A stretch of DNA of 64,000 nt from Manduca sexta (GCF_014839805.1 NC_051142.1:18384589-18448588), one strand, 5' to 3'; positions 1 to 11,246 are shown, counted from the stretch's first letter. The notes: generated by a model not told the origin, from the sequence alone. Translations and numbers: made by a program.

Positions 1-1272
1 TTGGGTTTGACTGTTCAAAATAAGTACAGTCTGGAATTATGCATGGTAAACGCTACCAGCCTAAAAGTCCTAAAATAGCTGGCGAAAGGTTATGATACAA
101 TATATGTATGGTCGAAGGAAGACGATGGCGCTAATATATATATTAATTTTGACACATTATTCTAAGTTTTATTTATATTTGAATATGACGCATGGCACTG
201 AACATCTTTATTGTATATCTCGATGTGATTTCAGCTATTATGATTTTTGGAATGTATTTAATTGGGTTTGATATTTTTGAATCATATAGTGGCAGTTTAC
301 TGAAACTATGAAGTCCCTGATTCGAGTTTAATATTGGATATAATAAAACTTATGCATTTTTTTAATATATCGAAGTATCTGTGCAGCATGTATTGTAACT
401 AGATAAGTATGTCATAATCCAGACATAGAAATATAGATACATGATATCATAATTCCAAGATCAGAGTATATGTGTATCTAATACAGCTCTTCGCAATAAT
501 TATAGATAATTGTGACTAATAAGCAGTAGGTTTGAGCTCTTTTAAACAAGATGTAAAAATAGTCTCTTCGAATGTGGCTATACTAGCTGCTCTGCTAGCC
601 TCTACAACGATAGTGCGTGACTATATGTACCGTTTATTTTGTCATAGCTACGTAGAAAGTTAATAGGTTAAATATCATCCTTGATATTTTCTGCGCTGGA
701 GACACATTTCAATCTCTACTCATTTGCCCATATGGTTTTTTCCACAGTGTCAAAACATGTCAATAGTTAATTTACAGTAACTTATGTAAATTTACAGCGT
801 AGAATACCAAAAAACTTGCATATTTTATATCTCAATTAAAATAAAAATTTGCAAATTAACACTTATCTAAAGATTTAGGTAACGAGACGTTTTTTAATCG
901 TACTTCTGGCTTGCGATTTATATGCGCACTATCTACACATCTTTAATGCGCACATAATATTATTCTAATTATTTACTGCGCATTTTTGTGGCATTTCAAA
1001 CAACTTGATAACTTTTAAAAATTATAATTATGCTCTTATAATTTAATTTGTGTTTTTGAACATTATATAATGTTTAAATCTGTAGAATTGTGTTTTTAAT
1101 AGTAGGATATGATGTCATACATAAGTCACGCAACACGCAGTATAGAAACACGCACAATTATCAACTATTATAAAAAATATAAATACATCCTGTCACGGCA
1201 AGGAACCACACAAAACTGACCGTATGGTGTGGTACAAAATAATATGTTATTCCCCTGCATTAAAGTCGCACG
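1..1272. other. No gene seen: AT-rich non-coding DNA
   Basis: AT-rich sequence without a convincing exon, splice-bounded reading frame or recognisable repeat. It ends where a LINE-like coding fragment begins. Confidence 0.5.
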
Positions 1273-1518
1273 AGTCGTCAACATAGTCCAGTGGATTAGC
1301 AAGATAAAGTGGCAGTGGGCAGAGCATATAGCTCGTAGAATTGATAACAGATGAAACCGAAATGTTCTTGATTGAAGACCACGCACCGACAACGCAGCGT
1401 TGGACGTCCTCCTGCAAGATAGACAGACGACCTGCTAAAGATCGCAGGAACCCGCAGTATGTAGGTCGCTAATACCAAGTCGGTCTGGAAATCTTTAGGG
1501 ATGTGTTGAGCAGTGGTC
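1273..1518 (+). pseudogene. RTE-like LINE fragment, C-terminal end of the reverse transcriptase ORF
   Basis: The frame around 1280-1350 reads KIKWQWAEHIARRIDNR and then stops. Later frames are broken but keep the order seen in the other fragments here (8463-8612, 10460-10583, 42330-42647). KWQWAGHIARR-type text followed by an RWTDDL...RWMR...YVQQW-type end is, to my knowledge, the C-terminal tail of RTE-clade non-LTR retrotransposons common in Lepidoptera. Several stops and shifts show it is dead. The clade assignment is from memory of the family, not from a search. Confidence 0.6.
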
Positions 1519-2085
1519 TTCCAAAGTCTGAAGAATAATACCACTGTATACTTTTCGGAATATAAAGTAGGGATATTAGGATAGAGAAATCTCTGTGCAA
1601 AGTTCAATCCAAATCTGTTTAGTGATAATGCATGAATGAATAAAAAAATATGTAATTTTAAGTGGTGTGCCGCGTGTGTATGTACACCTTTAAAATTAAG
1701 CGTACCTACTCTCGCTTTTAAGATATTCTTCACGAATAAACACAATATTCAATCAGTAAATAAGCCAATTATATATGGAGTATTTAATTTTATTATATTA
1801 ATATACGACTGCTAAAAAAATGTGTAATCGCGTCGTGTGAGAACAATCTGCCGTAACCATTGTAATCTAGTACGATTTATGTATCTCATCCAAGAATAAT
1901 ATTAATAGTAAAACATACTTAATTTTATATGGAAAATTTTATTGTAGGGTATGGTCAAACAGTAAGCTATTTAGCGCGAGTCAAGGTGCTATAACACCAA
2001 TGACTTCGCGCTACGCCAAGCTGTATTAATACAAGTGGATATAAAAGTTAAGAATCGGATTGGTGATGTTCTTTTTTTCATTTGA
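1519..2085. other. No gene seen
   Basis: AT-rich; short open frames only. No splice-flanked exon and no repeat recognised. Confidence 0.45.
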
Positions 2086-2190
2086 AGACGGCAAAGTGAC
2101 CCCACTGCACCTGATGGTAATGCACTGAATCGAATGTCGACTAAAAAGTGATGAATATCTCGCGGCAGTCGACACAATAGGGTACCGGAC
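2086..2190 (-). repeat. Family B repeat, 3' part, interrupted
   Basis: Carries the family B landmarks read backwards: GGCAAAGTGACCCCACTGC, CTGATGGTAA, then GCAGTCGACACAAT. The matching continuation (CCGGCCTGGTGGAACCGGATAT) appears only at 2571-2611, so about 380 bp, including a family C copy, appear inserted into this copy. Confidence 0.6.
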
Positions 2191-2294
2191 TCATTTTTGT
2201 TCTTTACTATTATCAAATATTTACGTTATATAAATTATAACACAGAAGGAATTATTAAAATCCGGTAAAAAATCAACAAGTTATAAGTCTTTGA

Positions 2295-2450
2295 ATTTCG
2301 GTGGAAAGGGTAGTTGACAAGAAACAGAAAAGAGACAAAATATCCACATGTGACGTCATCGGGAATTACGACGCGTGCGAAACAAAGAGATGAAGCGATA
2401 TCCCCACATCGTGCCCACTTCTGCACGTTACAATATTTTAAATATGAATT
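2295..2450 (+). repeat. Family C repeat, copy 1
   Basis: Shares a long stretch with 38100-38265 in reverse orientation: AACAGAAAAGAGACAAAATA, then a TGACGTCA core, then CCCACTTCTGCACGT. Two copies on opposite strands 36 kb apart define a dispersed repeat of unknown class. Confidence 0.55.
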
Positions 2451-2570
2451 ACTCTCTCATTTTTTAAACAATTTTTATGCTGTTTTCGCAGACGTGCTTC
2501 TTTTTGGTATTAAAAGCCATTACATATAGAATAATGTACAAACTCAAGCATAGGCCGGTCCCCTATTATC

Positions 2571-2611
2571 CCGGCCTGGTGGAACCGGATATCGCTCGCA
2601 GATCGGAACAT
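2571..2611 (-). repeat. Family B repeat, detached 5' part
   Basis: CCGGCCTGGTGGAACCGGATAT is the middle of family B (compare 13275-13310). It looks like the other half of the copy at 2086-2190, separated by an insertion. Confidence 0.45.
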
Positions 2612-2617
2612 TGTATC

Positions 2618-2858
2618 ACATTATTGTCGTGTTGTGATAATCTTTAATATGGAACAAGGCCTAAATAGTACACGACATATTATTTTGCACTATAGAAAGA
2701 GAGTCAGGCCAGCGAAACATCGTATAGCTGGTGATATAGATACTCGGCTCTACTAAGCCAATTAATTATCTCCTTTTAGGGCCAATGTATGATATATTTA
2801 TTGCCGAGCATTATATCTCAGTTATTTGGCCATAATATTTGTTATTTTATATGAGTTT
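2618..2858 (+). repeat. 240-bp direct repeat, copy 1 (partner at 4299-4536)
   Basis: Starts near ATTATTGTCGTGTTGTGAT and runs through ATGGAACAAGGCCTAAATAG and TTGCACTATAGAAAGAGAG to AATATTTGTTAT. The same series in the same order and orientation occurs 1.68 kb downstream, with scattered substitutions and small indels. Flanks differ. No coding capacity is seen. It is either two copies of a dispersed repeat or a local duplication. Confidence 0.75.
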
Positions 2859-3124
2859 AATTTACATCCAAGCTCGTCGTATGCGATGCCAATTAGGACG
2901 TCTGAATACAGTATAATAAACTGTGAGATACTTTAAACGCGCGCTAAAATCGCCTTCTATTTAACAGAGCCTTTATTGTTAAAATAATTTGCATTCAGTT
3001 TTCGTGCCTCTTTTAACACTAAACTATAAAGTAACAACGATTTTTAATGGATTCGGATTTTTTATCTGATAACTAAATTTTTTTGTACATTGTCTGGAAA
3101 CAAGTAAATTAATTAATGAATCCC

Positions 3125-3499
3125 TCCTAGCCTAATTTTGGTTACGGCGGCCAATCTCAACGGAGATCAGCCAGGTAGCAGGAGAGATTATAGTGAACAA
3201 GTGTGTGCGCAATACACAAGCACTCTCTGTACTTTCACTCTCATAGTCCGGTGACACGACAATCCGACATGACCCGATAGAGATCAGGCGCAGGAACAAC
3301 GGCTTTACATGCTTTCCAAGGTACGGGGGTAACACACAGCCAACTTCCTGACTCCGAGATGTGACTAAGTAATTTTTTTTAAGAAAGAAAAACCCGGTCA
3401 CTTGTAAGTTTTAGCCCGACGCGGGATTCGAACCGAGGACCTCAGCACCGTAGTCGTACTCGCACCGCGTACGCAATACAACGAGGCCACCGACGCAGT
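3125..3499 (-). mobile_element. tRNA-headed SINE, family F, near full length
   Basis: Read on the minus strand it begins with a tRNA-like head containing a perfect B box (GGTTCGAATCC, 3424-3434), then a body with GTATTGCGCACACACTTG-type sequence and a tail ending near GGCTAGGAGG. Other copies lie at 37526-37692, 54931-55097 and 60345-60715. The head implies RNA polymerase III transcription; it is not a functional tRNA. Confidence 0.7.
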
Positions 3500-3582
3500 T
3501 TATTGATAATTGCCCGCCAAAACCCTGAATACGCTGTTTTCAGTAAAGTACGACTTTCCCCAGAGTTTCGGTCGGTCTGTTA

Positions 3583-3918
3583 TAATAATAATATAATATC
3601 AGCCCTGCATTATATACTTTGCCCACCTGCTGAGCACGGGCCTCCTCTACTACTAAGAGGGATTACTCCTTAATCCACCACGCTGGCCTAGTGCGGGTTG
3701 GTAGACTTCACACACCCTCGAAAATTTCTAATAGAGAATTTCTCAGGTATGCAGGTTTCCTCACGATGTTTTCCTTCACCGTTAAAGCAAGCGATAATTC
3801 ACAAAGAATACAAACATAATTTTTTTAGAAAAGTCAGAGGTGTGTGCCCTTGGGATTTTGAACCTTCAGACATTCATCTTCGCAATCCGCTCCACACCCA
3901 ACTAGGCTATCGCCTACG
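3583..3918 (-). mobile_element. tRNA-headed SINE, family D, near full length
   Basis: Minus-strand copy. The plus strand begins with the reverse of the (ATT)n tail (AATAATAATATAATATCAGC), passes the conserved CACCACGCTGGCCTAGTGCG block and ends with the tRNA-like head CCAACTAGGCTATCGCC. Diverged from the intact copy at 28742-29102. Confidence 0.75.
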
Positions 3919-4298
3919 GTCGGTCCGTTATTAATTTCAAATTATGATTTTACACCCTCCCCCTTCCAGCCCTCCCTTTGGTATAAAATATAGTCACTAG
4001 ACACGTTCTAGAATTTTTCAGTAATATATAAACAAATTTTTCTTTTCACATAATCCCTGAGTTAGCCAATCTCGTCCCACTCGACACCCTATTGAGAAAC
4101 AGGAAATTTACTTTGTAAAATCTAACTAATTATAAGTAGCTGCATTGTGCTCATTTGGAAAAAAACCCTGACTCTAACATTAATACTTGTAGAATATCTA
4201 AAAGTCCTACATAAGACCTTGTAGACATTTAGGTTATGTCTCTAAATCAGCTGTCACTAGGCCGTCTAAATCACGTACCAGCTTCATCAGTAGAGGTC

Positions 4299-4536
4299 AT
4301 ATTATTGTCGTGTTGTGATCATCTTTAATATGGAACAAGGCCTAAATAGTACACAATGTAATATTTTGCACTATAGAAAGAGAGCCAGGTCAGCGCGACA
4401 TCGTATAGCTGATGATATAGGAATTAGAGTCTACTAACCCAATTATCTCTTTTTAGGGTTAATTTATGATATATTCGTTGAGCATTATATTATCTCTTTT
4501 ATTTGGTCAATAATATTTGTTATCTAGTACTGGGAC
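4299..4536 (+). repeat. 240-bp direct repeat, copy 2 (partner at 2618-2858)
   Basis: Same ordered blocks as copy 1 (ATGGAACAAGGCCTAAATAG, TTTTGCACTATAGAAAGAGA, ATCGTATAGCTG). Several differences show the duplication is not recent. Confidence 0.75.
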
Positions 4537-5202
4537 AGTTATATAAATATAAGTCTATGAATATTCACTAGTAGCATGAAGAATAAAATATAAAATCATT
4601 CTGAATATAATTACCGGCACATATAAAAAATTAAACAATAAAGACGCCATTTTATAAAAAAAAAACAATTTAAAATTCGAATGACATCATTCTGTGTCAA
4701 AATTGAAATTCGAACAGCATTATTGTCACTTTCTTGCGATGCTTTAGGTTATAGTTAAAATCAAATATTATGAAGGTTTGTGGCAAGTTAACTGGTAGGT
4801 CGGTGTTACAAATAACCAGTTGGTTGCAACACAAGCCCACTGGCCGCTTTAATTGGCTCATTCACTTTCAAATGGATGCATTAGATGGATAAAAAATAAC
4901 CTCCATAATAGACCTTGTGGACAGAAAATTGCTTTGAGTGTTTTGTATTAGACCAAATAAATAAGTTAATAATTAAAAATCCTCTGCGGATAATTAACGC
5001 ATTATAAAGACAAATAGGTCACCTTATAAGAGTATCACAACCGATAAACACCTACGATAACAATTTTGAGCGTATGATCTCCTAGAGTATTGTTGGGAAT
5101 GAGAGGGAATGAGTTATATCTCTGGCTCAATGTCTGTATGACCCAGTACAGGTGCCGCTACACGTGGGTTTCTACTAAACGGCGCTAGCTGCTTACTTAT
5201 CT
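4537..5202. other. No gene seen
   Basis: AT-rich sequence with no supported exon or recognised repeat. Confidence 0.4.
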
Positions 5203-5395
5203 ATCTATACTTATATAAAACTGAAGAGTTTGTTTGTTTCCACGCGCTAATCTCAAGAACTGCTAAACCGATTTTGATATTTTTTTATTAATAGGAAACA
5301 TTACTCCTGTTATAGGCTTTCTTATACCGGGAAAATATAAAGCGGAATTTTTATCCCGGAATAATTTCACGTGCGTGGAAACGCGAGCAAAGCTA
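5203..5395 (+). mobile_element. Helitron-like short element, degenerate
   Basis: Begins TCTATACTTATATAAAACTG, which resembles the 5' TC terminus of the other Helitron-type copies here, and continues with CGCGCTAATCTCAAGAACTG. The reverse-oriented relative is at about 19580-19851. The 3' end is worn (AGCTAC in place of CTAG). Confidence 0.4.
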
Positions 5396-5821
5396 CTTAC
5401 ATATTCACCAACATTGCGAGAAATATAAACAAATATCTGTCAATTGTACAAGTAATTCCTGTTTAGGACCTGTTAATTATACCTCGCTAACTAAAACAAC
5501 TTTATCTTAGGTATTGAACAAACTGAAATGATTTTCGTGGAATTATGTAAGTCGCGTCATAATGTTAAATATATTAATGGACTTTCGATATGTGTTAATA
5601 TTTGCATGTCTAAACAAGGCTTGTATAGTTTAAGTAATGTAGCGCTTGCATAGGTTTGGGAGGGGGGAGGGTATTCGACACCCACTCTAGAAACATCTTT
5701 GCTCACCCTAAGCAAATCCTCGCTCTCACACGAACCTGCAGTAGTCTAGTAGTAGTAGGTCTTTCGTCAAAATAGGCGAACATTTCTTTACTTCGGCCAG
5801 CTGTCTATTAAGAACTCCATT

Positions 5822-5900
5822 GGCGAGTAATTATCCCTCGTCAGTCGACTCTATCTAAAACCCATACATACCATCAGGTTGTGGGGTTACTGTGCCGTGA
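5822..5900 (+). repeat. Family B repeat, 3' fragment
   Basis: GCGAGTAATTATCCCTCGTC, CAGTCGAC, TACCATCAGGTTGTGGGGTT and GTGCCGTG follow the family B 3' order. Confidence 0.55.
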
Positions 5901-6034
5901 CCTACATAAAACTCAACATTTCTTCACGCATACCAACAGATACAAAATTGCTGATTTATCCTGAATAGCTGCCATTATCCTACATACATATAATGTTGAC
6001 GCATTGACGCATATCTTTCTATGCATTGATCTTA

Positions 6035-6230
6035 CTTCTTACTAAAATTATAAATGCGAAAGTTTGTAAAAATGTTTGGATGTTTGTTAGAAGTAAACGC
6101 GGAAACGGCTGAACGATTTTTAATGAAATTTGGTGCGCGATTAGATCTGAATTGAACACAGCCTACTTATTACCCCAGTAATTCTCTCCCATGGGGAATA
6201 GTTGCCTTTTTAAAATAGATGATATTGATA
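6035..6230 (-). repeat. Family I short interspersed repeat
   Basis: TATAAATGCGAAAGTTTGT, AAACGGCTGAACGATTTTT and TACCCCAGTAATTCTCTCCC make up a common insect interspersed repeat. Partial opposite-strand relatives lie at 7970-8085 and 31255-31360. The class is uncertain. Confidence 0.4.
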
Positions 6231-6384
6231 TCTTACAATGGCGCTGTAAGTCGTTTCAGTGTTTCAGTGCTTGCAGCGGAAAGGCGTTTCACGCAGGCGA
6301 CGCGGCGAGCATTACTTAGTACAACATAAAACTCGTAGATTTAAGACCTCTAATAAGGAACAATTTCTTTTCACAATCAAAAGA

Positions 6385-6500
6385 CGTAATGCACCTACCA
6401 TGATTATCTCTGCACCACCCTAAGGTTGACTGGTAGAGAATGCCTATGGCATTAAGTCCGCCTGTATACATTTGTATATTAAGTGCAATAAATAAATAAT
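6385..6500 (-). repeat. Family G repeat (probable LINE 3' tail)
   Basis: Reverse copy of the segment at 36130-36300 and 52235-52405: CACCACCCTAAGGTTGACTG, then GCATTAAGTCCGCCTGTATA, then an AATAAATAAATAA tail. The A-rich simple tail suggests the 3' end of a non-LTR element. That is inference. Confidence 0.55.
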
Positions 6501-6899
6501 TGACCTATATAGAAATCTAATTATGTTTTCAAATCATATATTAATTTTTCGTTCAACCAGAAGATGATTCGAATACCTCACCACTACATGAGGCACGTAG
6601 TCACTCAAACATCAGGCGATGTTTGTTTCACGGAAATTTTGCTATTCCAAGACTTCCTCCTTAAGAATATTATCTTTATTTTAGTGTACTTTGAACCGGA
6701 ACACATATTTACATGTATAAATTTACGGAAATTGATCAGTTCGCAAAATGTTTTAAAAGTAATGTAATATTTATATATTATATTGGATATATCAGGGGGT
6801 TGGTCACTTACAATGAAGCACTGTTGAACCATCAACTATTTTGACTGTATATCTATTTACCATAAAGAGTGCGTAATATACACATAGGATTTTTTTGTT

Positions 6900-7195
6900 A
6901 CTTTGCATAACGAGACGAGCTTGCCGTTCGTCTGATTGGAAGCGATACGACCGCCCATAAACAGTAGAAACACCATCCAACACTATGAATTACAAAGTAT
7001 TGTTTGACAATCGACTGCATTCGCCATCCTGAGATATGTTAAGTCTTGTTATGTCCAGTAGCTACACTGGCTACAATGTTCTTCAAACCGGAACACAACA
7101 GTGACTACACACTGCTGCTTGGCGGCAGAAATAGACATTCCGGTGATACCTACCCAGACGGACTCTCAAATATGAGAGACTTATCACCAGGATTA
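6900..7195 (+). repeat. Family A repeat, near full length
   Basis: ACGAGACGAGCTTGCCGTTC, GATACGACCGCCCATAAACA, ACACTGCTGCTTGGCGGCAG and GAGAGACTTATCACCAG occur in this order, shared with 23093-23375, 54236-54515 and, reversed, 20125-20375, 34463-34722 and 62250-62540. The open frame at 7046-7348 is a by-product of the repeat. Confidence 0.7.
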
Positions 7196-7565
7196 AATTT
7201 TGGAAAGAAACGGTCATCAATGATATATATAAAGAGCGGAGAATATGTAATGACGAGGAATAAAAAAGTTAACAATAAAAAAAATATTTTAATTTTTGTT
7301 CTAGATACATGTATTTATAGCCCTCGACTTAGGGACGCTAAATCGTAGCAAATTACAAAGTCTAACAACCAGTTGCTCTTTTATTTTATCCAATAAGCAG
7401 CATTGAAGGTCGTATCGATTATGATCGAATATATTTATCGATAATCGATACACTACAATTAAGATATTACCATAACATTAACGACTAATGATGGTAATAA
7501 AGCTTCGTATTTTTTTGATAATACATCATTTAAAATTACACGATATATGAGACCTATCTCTTACA

Positions 7566-7655
7566 TATTATAAAACGAAGTCCACCGCGTCTGTTTGTGT
7601 GTAAACATATAAAAAACTACTGAACGGATTTCGTTGTAATTTGGCGCAGTTTTAA
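7566..7655 (+). repeat. Short interspersed repeat fragment
   Basis: TATTATAAAACGAAGTCCACCGC followed by CTACTGAACGGATTTCG matches the 5' portion of the copies at 24462 and 48832. It is cut off where the LINE endonuclease fragment begins. Confidence 0.4.
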
Positions 7656-7660
7656 TACAT

Positions 7661-7900
7661 TAAAAATGATAAACCCGACACCACCTTGGTACTGCTGGTC
7701 GCCCTCCCGGAAATAGAACAGGTTACCTGACTTGAGGATTATCAAGTCTGCCCCCTGCCTTCGGACTTCAGATAATCCTATAACGTCCCACCTTAACCAG
7801 CTCACATCTTCCTCCAGTTCGACTGACTTCTCTACGGTTCGCAGTGTGCGCGTGTTATATGTTGCCAGGGCCAGTTTTCGTCGATTGTGGCAGCCCGATC
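7661..7900 (-). pseudogene. RTE-like LINE fragment, AP-endonuclease domain
   Basis: The minus-strand frame reads LALATYNTRTLRT, then WDVIGLSEVRR, then GNLFYFREGDQ and QGGVGFII. This is the N-terminal exonuclease/endonuclease/phosphatase-type domain that precedes RT in RTE-clade LINEs; in that family it nicks target DNA. Only about 80 residues are left, without the C-terminal catalytic His/Asp part, and no RT follows. It is flanked by short repeats, so it is a dead fragment. The clade is inferred from motif wording. Confidence 0.65.
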
Positions 7901-7969
7901 TCTGCCGCGGATTCTTAGCACCAGGAATGGATAAAAAGAAGTCTATATGTTAGGCTGTGACAAGGTCTC

Positions 7970-8085
7970 TTAGTGTACTAAAAGTCATGCAAATCCGTTC
8001 AGCGGTTATTGCGTCTACTTCTAACCAACATCGAAACACTTTCACAAAAATTCACGTTTATAATTTTAGTAAATGTTAGATAAGA
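7970..8085 (+). repeat. Family I short interspersed repeat fragment
   Basis: GCAAATCCGTTCAGCGGTTA, ACTTCTAACCAACAT and TTTATAATTTTAGTAA mirror the repeat at 6035-6230 on the other strand. Confidence 0.4.
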
Positions 8086-8159
8086 CTAGTTTAGCTGTCA
8101 GCTTTACCTGCGGTAACATTGCACATTAATTAAAGCAATATATAAAATTAAGCTGGCCA

Positions 8160-8455
8160 GTTAGCGGCGATAGCGTAGTTGGGTATGGAACGGACTGCCG
8201 AGACGATTGGCTGCAGGTTCAAAAGTCAAGGGCACACACCTCTGAAATCATGTGCGTATTCTTTATGAATTATGGAGCTTTAACGGTGAAGGAAAACATC
8301 GTCAAGAAACCTGCATACCTGAAAAATTCTCTATAGTAATTTTGAGGGTGTGTGAAGTCTACCAATCCGCATTAGGCCAGCGTGGTGGACGGGGCTTAAT
8401 CCCTCTCAGTAGTAAAGAAGGCTCGTACTCAGTAGTGTGATAGTATATAATCATA
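8160..8455 (+). mobile_element. tRNA-headed SINE, family D
   Basis: Head GCGGCGATAGCGTAGTTGGG with a weakened B box (GGTTCAAAAGTC), body with GGCACACACCTCTGA and CTACCAATCCGCATTAGGCC, tail ending in ATAATCATAATCATCATC. The tail is not the usual pure (ATT)n. It directly abuts an RTE-like fragment. Confidence 0.7.
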
Positions 8456-8462
8456 ATCATCA

Positions 8463-8612
8463 TCATCAACCGCAGGATGTCCACTGCTAAATATAGGCCT
8501 CCCCGAAAGATTTCCATATCAACCTACTGGAAGCGGCCCGCATCCAGCGACATCCTGCTACTTTTATAAGGTCATCTGTCCATCTGATGGACGTCCGATG
8601 CTGCGCTTGCTA
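8463..8612 (-). pseudogene. RTE-like LINE fragment, extreme C-terminus
   Basis: The minus strand reads IKVAGCRWMRAA within the usual tail order, followed by a stop where other copies read QQWT. About 50 codons survive, with frame damage. Confidence 0.55.
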
Positions 8613-8965
8613 GTTCATACATGGTACAGGGCTGATATTATTATATAACAGTTAAAACTGTCTGCACGGCGTCTTACGCGCACTTGCCCTAAAAAGATCT
8701 CACGCTATTTTGATAACACGGACGTCATACAAAAATTATGGCCTATTTTTTGCCCATTGTTATTCAGGAAGCGAATTTAATTAGCAGTTAAAGTTGACAG
8801 TAAACATTTTTAACTTACAACCTAATAGAAGGGTGTTAATAACTCCATTCAATAATTAACCGTTTTTTATGATAATAGTTATATTATAGGTGAGAAAATA
8901 CGCCATAAAGGGTTATAAAGCTTTTATTTTGTGTAGGAAAAAACCAGAATTTTGGGAGGTTTTTT

Positions 8966-9057
8966 TATATGGCAAAGTGACGTCATGGTAAGTGGAGTGG
9001 GGTCCAGTAGAATATCGATTGAGACCCCTCGGCAGTCGACACAATTATGCCATGCGA
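8966..9057 (-). repeat. Family B repeat, 3' fragment
   Basis: GGCAAAGTGACGTCATGGTA, GTGGAGTGGGGTCC and GCAGTCGACACAATTATGCC are in family B order. An 8-base gap relative to other copies removes the CACTGCACCT segment. Confidence 0.6.
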
Positions 9058-9387
9058 GAAGCGAGAACGCGAGTAGTCATACACAAATATTTGTACGTGT
9101 GAGGCGAATCCCAGTATAGAGAAGGGATACCGTGACTTGTGTCTTTGTATGTAAAGTGATTGAGAATCCCGACTCAACAAATGACTAAATAAACATAAAA
9201 CTTTTTATAGTGTAAGAAAATCAATATTTACTCAACAAACAATAATACGAGTGGTCCAAATATAGCGATATTGAACTATATTGGTCGCTAGCTTTTGTTC
9301 GAAAATCCATTGGCTTAAAATAGTTTTTCATAAAAGTCCCGCTTTATATTTATCTATCTTTATAGTAATCTATGTATCTATCTATCC

Positions 9388-9480
9388 GTGACCCTGAAGG
9401 CTACAAAGTCTTCGAAACGTCGGGTGAAAAATTATATTATAAAACCGCGAAAAAACCGCAAATTAGTTTTATTTTAGTAA
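9388..9480 (+). repeat. Penelope-like terminal repeat fragment
   Basis: GTGACCCTGAAGGCTACAAA, GTCTTCGAAACGTCGGG and AAAACCGCGAAAAAACCGC. The phrase TTCGAAACGTCGGGxGA next to (T)AAAACCGCG recurs here at 30395-30475 (reversed) and in altered form at 23730-23830 and 56325-56415. I associate it with Penelope-like elements; not verified. Confidence 0.4.
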
Positions 9481-10459
9481 ACTAGCTTCCTATAACTGAT
9501 TTTTTTTAAATCGGTTTAATAATTCCTCTTATTAGCGCGTTAAAACAAACTGTTTACTTTTCTAACTGTTTACCTGTATATAAGTATATATGTTTATGCT
9601 GCCAAACCTAAGCGACATACGTTTTAATTAAACCGCGATTTGAAGAAACCACGACTGCATGATGAGATTCGGAATCGCGATCGCTCCTGTCTTCCGTCTC
9701 TGTCTAAATCTACGAATCCATCTTCAAATTAACCAGCTAAAGCAATAATGCTAGTACGCCACGCACACGTTATCATAGATGAAATAAAATATGAATTAAC
9801 CATTGTATTTATTTTTGTTTTACTTCGGGTCGGAATAATACCAACTATCGTAATATATTGTATAATAATATTTTTGCCGTCGTACCTTCCCATGCTAAAG
9901 AAAAACAATTACGAACAATGTAACATAATTTAGTTATCTACGATTTTCGTGTGAATTCATTTAATTGCTAATTAAGTATTCCTAATGCCTCATACATAAT
10001 ACTCATGTATTATAGTCATGTATTATGTACAAATGATCCGGCGTTGTAATATTTATTACATTATTATAACGTATGTGGACTACGCTTATACCAAAATAGC
10101 TTTTTATAATGTTTCGCGGGAAAAAACACCTTATAACTATCATCAATGGAGGATGGGATGGGTATATTGGTTTCACCGGGCTTACGGCCCAAAGTCGACG
10201 TTTGTTAATTTTCTATAAGAATTACGAATATATGTGAATTTTACTACGTAAGTTTATTTATTACCTATTTTGTGAGTATATGAATGAACTCTAAACAACA
10301 AAAAAAGAAAAAAAATTCTCTGTCATCTTCATATCATTGGAAGACCACGCGCTGGTAGATGTGAGCAAACGGAATAGATAAGTCTATGGAAAATCAGTTT
10401 GCGTAGGTACCACGTTACGCGGTTTCGGCAATGGACGAGAGTACTACCCTAGATATCCT
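9481..10459. other. No gene seen
   Basis: AT-rich; the open frames at 9748-9933 and 10018-10218 have no domain-like composition or splice context. Confidence 0.4.
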
Positions 10460-10583
10460 TGCCTACTCACGAGATGGACCGACGACCTGGTGAGGGTCGC
10501 CGGAGTCCGATGGATGAGGGCGGCCCAGAACCGGTCCCTGTGGCGCTCAATGGGGGAGGCCTGTGTCCAGCAGTGGACAATTC
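10460..10583 (+). pseudogene. RTE-like LINE fragment, C-terminal tail
   Basis: Frame from 10472 reads RWTDDLVRVAGVRWMRAAQN, then RSLWRSMGEACVQQWT, with no stop over 36 codons. It is the best preserved of the LINE tails here and GC-rich compared with its surroundings. The upstream RT domain is absent, so it is a 5'-truncated insertion. It shares wording with 1273-1518, 8463-8612 and 42330-42647. Confidence 0.7.
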
Positions 10584-10972
10584 CCGGGTGAAACCTACTC
10601 TCAAGTGTCAGAGAAAGCTAAGGAGGGATGTTGTCAGTATTATTAGCTGAAAAATTGGCTGGAAACCTGATGTAGCTGCTCCACTAAAGAAATCATTGTG
10701 CCAATGCAATTACTATATATCCTTTTACATCTAGTATCTCACAGTAAGGAGAGCAGTTAAGTGTCGTGAAGAACGGTGATATATATGTATATTATCTCCT
10801 TCACTAATTTTATAGTTTTCGTTGTGTTTGTTCAACTTTTCTGGCACCCAACCGAAGTAAAAGTGTATCTAAATATTATATAATATCAGCCAAATACAGC
10901 GCCTCTATACTTACGCAGGGCTAAGGTTATCATATCGTAAACACTGAGAAACTAACTTTTTATGTCCTTTTT

Positions 10973-11030
10973 ATTGCTCCGTACTTAGCTAAGTAACATT
11001 TTTGAATACGAGTCTTACACCCGTGTTCAT
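10973..11030 (+). repeat. Short direct repeat, copy 1 (partner at 11447)
   Basis: A 23-base exact match starting TTGCTCCGTACTTAGCTAAG, followed by similar TTTTGAATACGAGTCTTACA. The partner is at 11447-11500, with a family B copy between them. Confidence 0.6.
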
Positions 11031-11246
11031 AAACAATACTATGAGGTCACACAGTGCGCCCGAACGTATAGTGTTGGCAATACCATATTTTTTAGCCTAG
11101 TTCATCTTTGTTACTCTGACAGCTAAGTAAAGTAAAGTTGTATCTTAATATTAACTAATTATATCATTTAGAAGGTTATGCTTATGTATAGCGAAGGATG
11201 TCAGGCAAAAATCATTGAAAAACTGAGATATTATCCATCTATATTG

